This document shows positions 6,035 through 9,373 of a stretch of 9,373 bases of DNA, piece after piece (within the stretch, counting starts at the first letter, position 1; the number at the start of each line of letters is the position of its first letter). The translations under genes and the position numbers were made by a program. The notes beneath the pieces were generated by a model. It was not told the DNA's origin. It worked only from the letters and a program-made list of their open reading frames with translations, and searched no databases. The DNA comes from JBDRGC01 sp043818215 (GTDB lineage Bacteria; Chloroflexota; Anaerolineae; Anaerolineales; UBA11858), in contig JBDRGC010000100.1 in the NCBI GenBank assembly GCA_043818215.1, forward strand, positions 1 to 9,373. Reading direction: 5' to 3'.

Positions 6035-9000
6035 GGGAGGTTCTCCTTGATCAGTTGTAGGAACATATCCACCACCTGAGGGTCGAAGTGCTTACCGGAT
6101 TGCTCCTGGATATGGGAAATGATCTTCTCCTCCGGCCAGGCGTCCCGGTAAGGGCGGTCGGAGTTCAACGCATCCCATACATCTACAATGGCGAATATGC
6201 GGGCTGCCAGGGGGATTTCTGCCCCGCGCAGGCCCTGCGGGTAGCCGCTGCCATCCCACTTTTCGTGGTGGCTGTAGGGGATGTCCAGCGCGGGACGCAG
6301 GTAGTCAATGGGGAAGAGCAGATCCCGGGCGTAGGTCGGATGCTGGCGCATGATTTCCCACTCTTCGTCGTCGAGCGGGCCGGGTTTGAGCAGGATGCCA
6401 TCGGGGATGCCCAATTTGCCGATGTCGTGCAAAACCGCACCGCGGCGTACATGCACGAGCTTGTCATCCCCAATGCCCAAAGCACGCGCCAGGCGCAAGG
6501 TCATCTCGGTGACGCGGCGGGTATGGTCGCCGGTTTCCCAGTCGCGCAAGGTAACCGCCTGCGCCCAGCCTTCCAGGGTGCGGTCGTAGGCCAGGCTGAG
6601 TTCAAGGTTGGCACGCTGCAGGTCGTTAAACAGTGTAGCGTTGTCAATGACAATGGCAGCCTGTCCGGCCAGGGTTTCTAGAAAATCCAGCCATTCCAAA
6701 GTTGGTTCTAACGGCGAGCGGTGGAAGAGTTCCAAAACTCCTTTGATCTCTCCCTTGGCGATCAATGGCACTCCATAATAGGAGACGAAGCCCTCACCGG
6801 GGAGCAGGGGAGCTTTTTTTAGACCATTTTTTGCCTCGGTGAGATTATTTATATGGACGGTGCGCCGTTCCAAAGCTGCCTTTCCGGCATAGCCCTCCCC
6901 CAAACGCAGGGTAGTGTGTTGCAGTGCCTGTGTTTCGAAACCCTTGCCGCCAGCGAATCTCAGGGATTGCAGGTGAGGGTCATATAACAACACATCGACG
7001 GCATCTACGGCTAGTTGTGTGGCTACCTCTCCCAACACGATATCCAGCGATAAACTAAGACCAACAACGCCGGTAATGGCCTGGTCAATACTGCGCAGTG
7101 AGGCCAGCCTCTCCAGGCGGCGTTCAGCATCATCAAACAGGCGGGCGTTTTCCAGGGCCAGCGCGGCCCGCTTGGCGAAAGTGAACATCAGGCGTTCGTC
7201 ATCGGTGTTGAAGGCTCCTGGATTAACGCTCTGCACGTCGATCACACCGATGACTCGCTGATCGATCTTGAGGGGCACCGCCAATTCTGAACGCGCCGCC
7301 TCCCAGATGGGTACGTAATCGGGGGAGACGGTGACATCGGGTAAATTGATGATTTCCCCTGAACGGATGGCCCGGGGAACCAGCCCGGAACCATCTAACC
7401 TCAATATCCCTTTACTCACTTCGTCGGCGTAAGGGCCGGCCGTGGCAAGGCGGTTGAGTTCCTGGGAATCGGACCGCACCAAGAACAGGCTACAATTGGT
7501 GTGCTTGAATTCGATCAAGATCGTCTCGACGATGGTCTGAGCCAGTCGATCCAGATCTGGGGAAGCACTGGCGAGCAGGATGCCCGAGGCGCGGTATAGG
7601 CGGGCTAACTCTTCGGTACGCTCCAGGAGGGACTGCTCCGCCAGTTGGCGCTGAATGGCAATGGAAGCTTGTTGCACAAACGTTTCGATTATTTCTTCAT
7701 TTTCTAACTCAGCGCCTTGGGATAGAAAAATAGCAGCAGTCCCAAATAGCCTCTCTCCTTCGACAAAACCGATGGTATATATTTTGTCGAGGCGATAAAG
7801 CTTCTCGATGACCCGACAAACAGGCTCCGGTATTTCCCCAAGAAAAATGCCGTACAGTCCCTCTCCATAATCATGTAATCTGCCATCAGCAAGATAAGCA
7901 AGACCTTCATCGCGGGCATCGTATTCCGTTCCCTCGGGATTTCTTCCGAGGAGTTTCAAGATGCGTTTCGAATATTTTCCCATTCCCAATACTGCCCGGG
8001 TGGTCAATATGTCTCCAGCTTCATCGATTGAATTCACCACCACAATCGATTCTCCAGCAAGTTCTTTTAGCTGCTCGCCAATGAAGCGGTAAATATCTTT
8101 TTCTAGAGGAAATTCGACAAAGCTCATGGCGGTCTCGGTTAGGAATGTAATATTTTGTAAATGCCGCCGTTCTTTTTCCTGAGCCTGCACCCGCTCGGTG
8201 ATGTCTTCTATCATACAGAGATGCCGAGGTTGAGTTCTATCCTCAACCTTTATAGGCGCAATGGTCATATTAATCCAAACGAGTGAACTATCCGGCTGAA
8301 TATATCTCTTGTTCATATTGAACCCGGTTATCTTCCCGGCATTCAGTTGAGCCATATTATCCAAATCTTCCTGCACATCATCAGGATGGGTGATGCTCAT
8401 CCAGTCAATCGTGGCCATTTCTTTTCTGCTTCGACCGGCAATTTCGGAAAACCGTGGATTGACTTCATGGATATGTCCCGTTAGTGAGTCAATTAAAGCA
8501 ATACCCAGTGGTGCTTCCTCGAACATGGTTCTCATTCGTTCTTCGCTTTTCCGCAGTGCGTCCTCCGCCTGTTTGTGCTCGGTGATGTCTTCCAGACTCC
8601 CTTCGAGAGAGTGTATCTGGCCCTGGGCATCTCGGACAGCCCTAAAAGTATCCTGCACCCAGATGACGACCCCGTCGCGGCGGCGCATTTGCATTTCGTA
8701 GCTGCTCATGATTTCTTCCTCCCCCAGCAAGCCCATCTCTTCCCCACGGTAATCAGGATCCATGAATAGCTCGACTACATTGGTTGCCAGCAGCGTTTCC
8801 CGATCCGGGTATCCCAGCATCTGCACCATGACCGGGTTGGCGTCTAATATCTGTCCACCCGGCGTAGAGCGATAAAGACCCACGGGCACACGCTCGAACA
8901 GGCCGCGATACTGCGCCTCGCTCTCGCGCAATGCCTGCTCCGCCCGCACCCGCTCGGTGATGTCACGGGCAACTCCAAGAGCTTCAACGAGCCGTCCGTC

Positions 9001-9373
9001 CAGATCACGCAGTCCGGTAACTGTGATCTCGGTATAGATCGTGGAGCCATCCTTACAGTATTGCTCCGCCTCCATCATCAGCGACCTGGATAGATCCTTT
9101 TGCTCCGTCTCTTCTAAGGCCATTTCTTCCGCAAAGACCTTCATGGCGACCTCGAGGGAAGCCGGAGTCAAAATATCTTTCACTGTCAGGGCCATGGCTT
9201 CTTCGACGCTATAGCCTAACATACGTGTGACAGAGGGGCTGACGTAGGTAAACCGCAGGTTCATGTCCATGGTCCAGATGATATCTGTTATGTTCTCAGC
9301 GAGCAGGCGGTAGTGCGCCTCACTTTCCTGCAGCGACTCTTGCGCCTGCACCCGCTCGGTGATGTCCTTTAAT
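6031..9373 (-). CDS. PAS-GAF-HD-GYP protein, predicted c-di-GMP phosphodiesterase (5' end beyond the window)
   Basis: The frame is open to the right edge. The codons at 9352-9372 read LKDITER, the end-linker of a further PAS domain, so the gene continues outside and the GTG at 9351 is internal. Numbering that valine as 1: PAS at about 11-134, 145-258 and 269-386; a divergent GAF-like region at 395-570; GAF at 582-738 and 749-905; HD-GYP at 915-1105. Catalytic residues are intact: E939 and H943, H975 and D976, H1004, H1028 and H1029, GYP 1036-1038, D1057. The predicted role is hydrolysis of cyclic-di-GMP under control of the sensory domains. No membrane segment is visible in the part present. 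The last GAF and the HD-GYP closely match the downstream gene, so the two are tandem paralogues with different sensory fronts. The stop TGA overlaps the ATG of a 39-aa ORF. Confidence 0.93.
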   Translation of the reverse strand, partial: LKDITERVQAQESLQESEAHYRLLAENITDIIWTMDMNLRFTYVSPSVTRMLGYSVEEAMALTVKDILTPASLEVAMKVFAEEMALEETEQKDLSRSLMMEAEQYCKDGSTIYTEITVTGLRDLDGRLVEALGVARDITERVRAEQALRESEAQYRGLFERVPVGLYRSTPGGQILDANPVMVQMLGYPDRETLLATNVVELFMDPDYRGEEMGLLGEEEIMSSYEMQMRRRDGVVIWVQDTFRAVRDAQGQIHSLEGSLEDITEHKQAEDALRKSEERMRTMFEEAPLGIALIDSLTGHIHEVNPRFSEIAGRSRKEMATIDWMSITHPDDVQEDLDNMAQLNAGKITGFNMNKRYIQPDSSLVWINMTIAPIKVEDRTQPRHLCMIEDITERVQAQEKERRHLQNITFLTETAMSFVEFPLEKDIYRFIGEQLKELAGESIVVVNSIDEAGDILTTRAVLGMGKYSKRILKLLGRNPEGTEYDARDEGLAYLADGRLHDYGEGLYGIFLGEIPEPVCRVIEKLYRLDKIYTIGFVEGERLFGTAAIFLSQGAELENEEIIETFVQQASIAIQRQLAEQSLLERTEELARLYRASGILLASASPDLDRLAQTIVETILIEFKHTNCSLFLVRSDSQELNRLATAGPYADEVSKGILRLDGSGLVPRAIRSGEIINLPDVTVSPDYVPIWEAARSELAVPLKIDQRVIGVIDVQSVNPGAFNTDDERLMFTFAKRAALALENARLFDDAERRLERLASLRSIDQAITGVVGLSLSLDIVLGEVATQLAVDAVDVLLYDPHLQSLRFAGGKGFETQALQHTTLRLGEGYAGKAALERRTVHINNLTEAKNGLKKAPLLPGEGFVSYYGVPLIAKGEIKGVLELFHRSPLEPTLEWLDFLETLAGQAAIVIDNATLFNDLQRANLELSLAYDRTLEGWAQAVTLRDWETGDHTRRVTEMTLRLARALGIGDDKLVHVRRGAVLHDIGKLGIPDGILLKPGPLDDEEWEIMRQHPTYARDLLFPIDYLRPALDIPYSHHEKWDGSGYPQGLRGAEIPLAARIFAIVDVWDALNSDRPYRDAWPEEKIISHIQEQSGKHFDPQVVDMFLQLIKENLP
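6043..6048 (-). promoter_or_regulatory. Shine-Dalgarno AAGGAG for the 39-aa ORF, inside the HD-GYP 3' end
   Basis: AAGGAG precedes the overlapping ATG by eight bases. GGAG can pair with the CTCC three bases later (GGAG-AAC-CTCC), a short stem that might mask the site until ribosomes finish the upstream gene. The motif is clear; the masking idea is inference. Confidence 0.4.
6125..6614 (-). repeat. HD-GYP cassette, copy 2 (about 94% DNA identity to 1311-1800)
   Basis: Direct-repeat partner of 1311-1800 inside the upstream paralogue. It encodes the HD-GYP core from the GAF-to-HD linker (LAYDRTLEGW) to just past RPYR. Confidence 0.85.

Noticed and set aside
6031..9351. Complete 1106-aa protein starting at the GTG at 9351
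   Set aside because: The frame continues to the edge and encodes the PAS end-linker LKDITER upstream of that GTG, so the true start is outside the window.
3363..9366. Recurring 14-mers as a CRISPR array or dispersed noncoding repeat
   Set aside because: They are in frame, about 370-390 bp apart within each gene, and encode the DITER linker that ends each PAS domain.
1223..9373. Histidine kinase or diguanylate cyclase identity for the large sensors
   Set aside because: No H-box, HATPase_c or GGDEF motif; both end in HD-GYP.

Overview
The window is dominated by two very large, tandem minus-strand genes for multi-domain cyclic-di-GMP phosphodiesterases (PAS-GAF-HD-GYP sensors). Long stacks of PAS and GAF domains ending in an HD-GYP output, with moderately high GC, are typical of uncultured Chloroflexota (Anaerolineae-like) genomes. 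That is an inference from protein style only; the window has no rRNA or other taxonomic marker, and other sensor-rich bacteria are possible.

Layout from left to right. Positions 1-806 (minus) hold the Toprim-containing C-terminal part of a DnaG-like, probably phage- or plasmid-type primase. It has lost its start and zinc-finger end and runs off the left edge. It abuts, head to head and with essentially no spacer, the C-terminal third of an IS4-family transposase on the plus strand (about 797-1195). Both genes lack their 5' parts at the same point, so this is a deletion or rearrangement scar (or an assembly join). Only 27 bp separate the transposase stop from the stop of the first HD-GYP gene (1223-5635, minus, 1470 aa): four membrane helices, coiled coil, five PAS, three GAF, HD-GYP. 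Upstream of it come a candidate 51-aa single-pass membrane protein (5718-5873), a perfect 12-bp inverted repeat (5921-5961) and a candidate 39-aa ORF (5915-6034) whose ATG overlaps the stop of the next gene. The second HD-GYP gene (6031-9373, minus) shows three PAS, a divergent GAF-like region, two GAF and HD-GYP; its 5' end lies beyond the right edge.

All minus-strand genes from 9373 down to 1223 could be one transcription unit: large sensor, 39-aa ORF, 51-aa membrane ORF, large sensor. Both HD-GYP domains keep every metal-ligand and GYP residue I can check, and neither protein has GGDEF, EAL or kinase domains. The predicted joint output is therefore c-di-GMP breakdown in response to signals sensed by different PAS/GAF sets. 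The HD-GYP coding segments are about 94% identical at DNA level over 490 bp, dropping to about 70% immediately upstream, which suggests recent gene conversion between the tandem copies. No tRNA, rRNA, CRISPR array, riboswitch or convincing promoter or intrinsic terminator was seen. I found no clearly new system; the most curious parts are the short intergenic segment between the paralogues and the primase/transposase scar.
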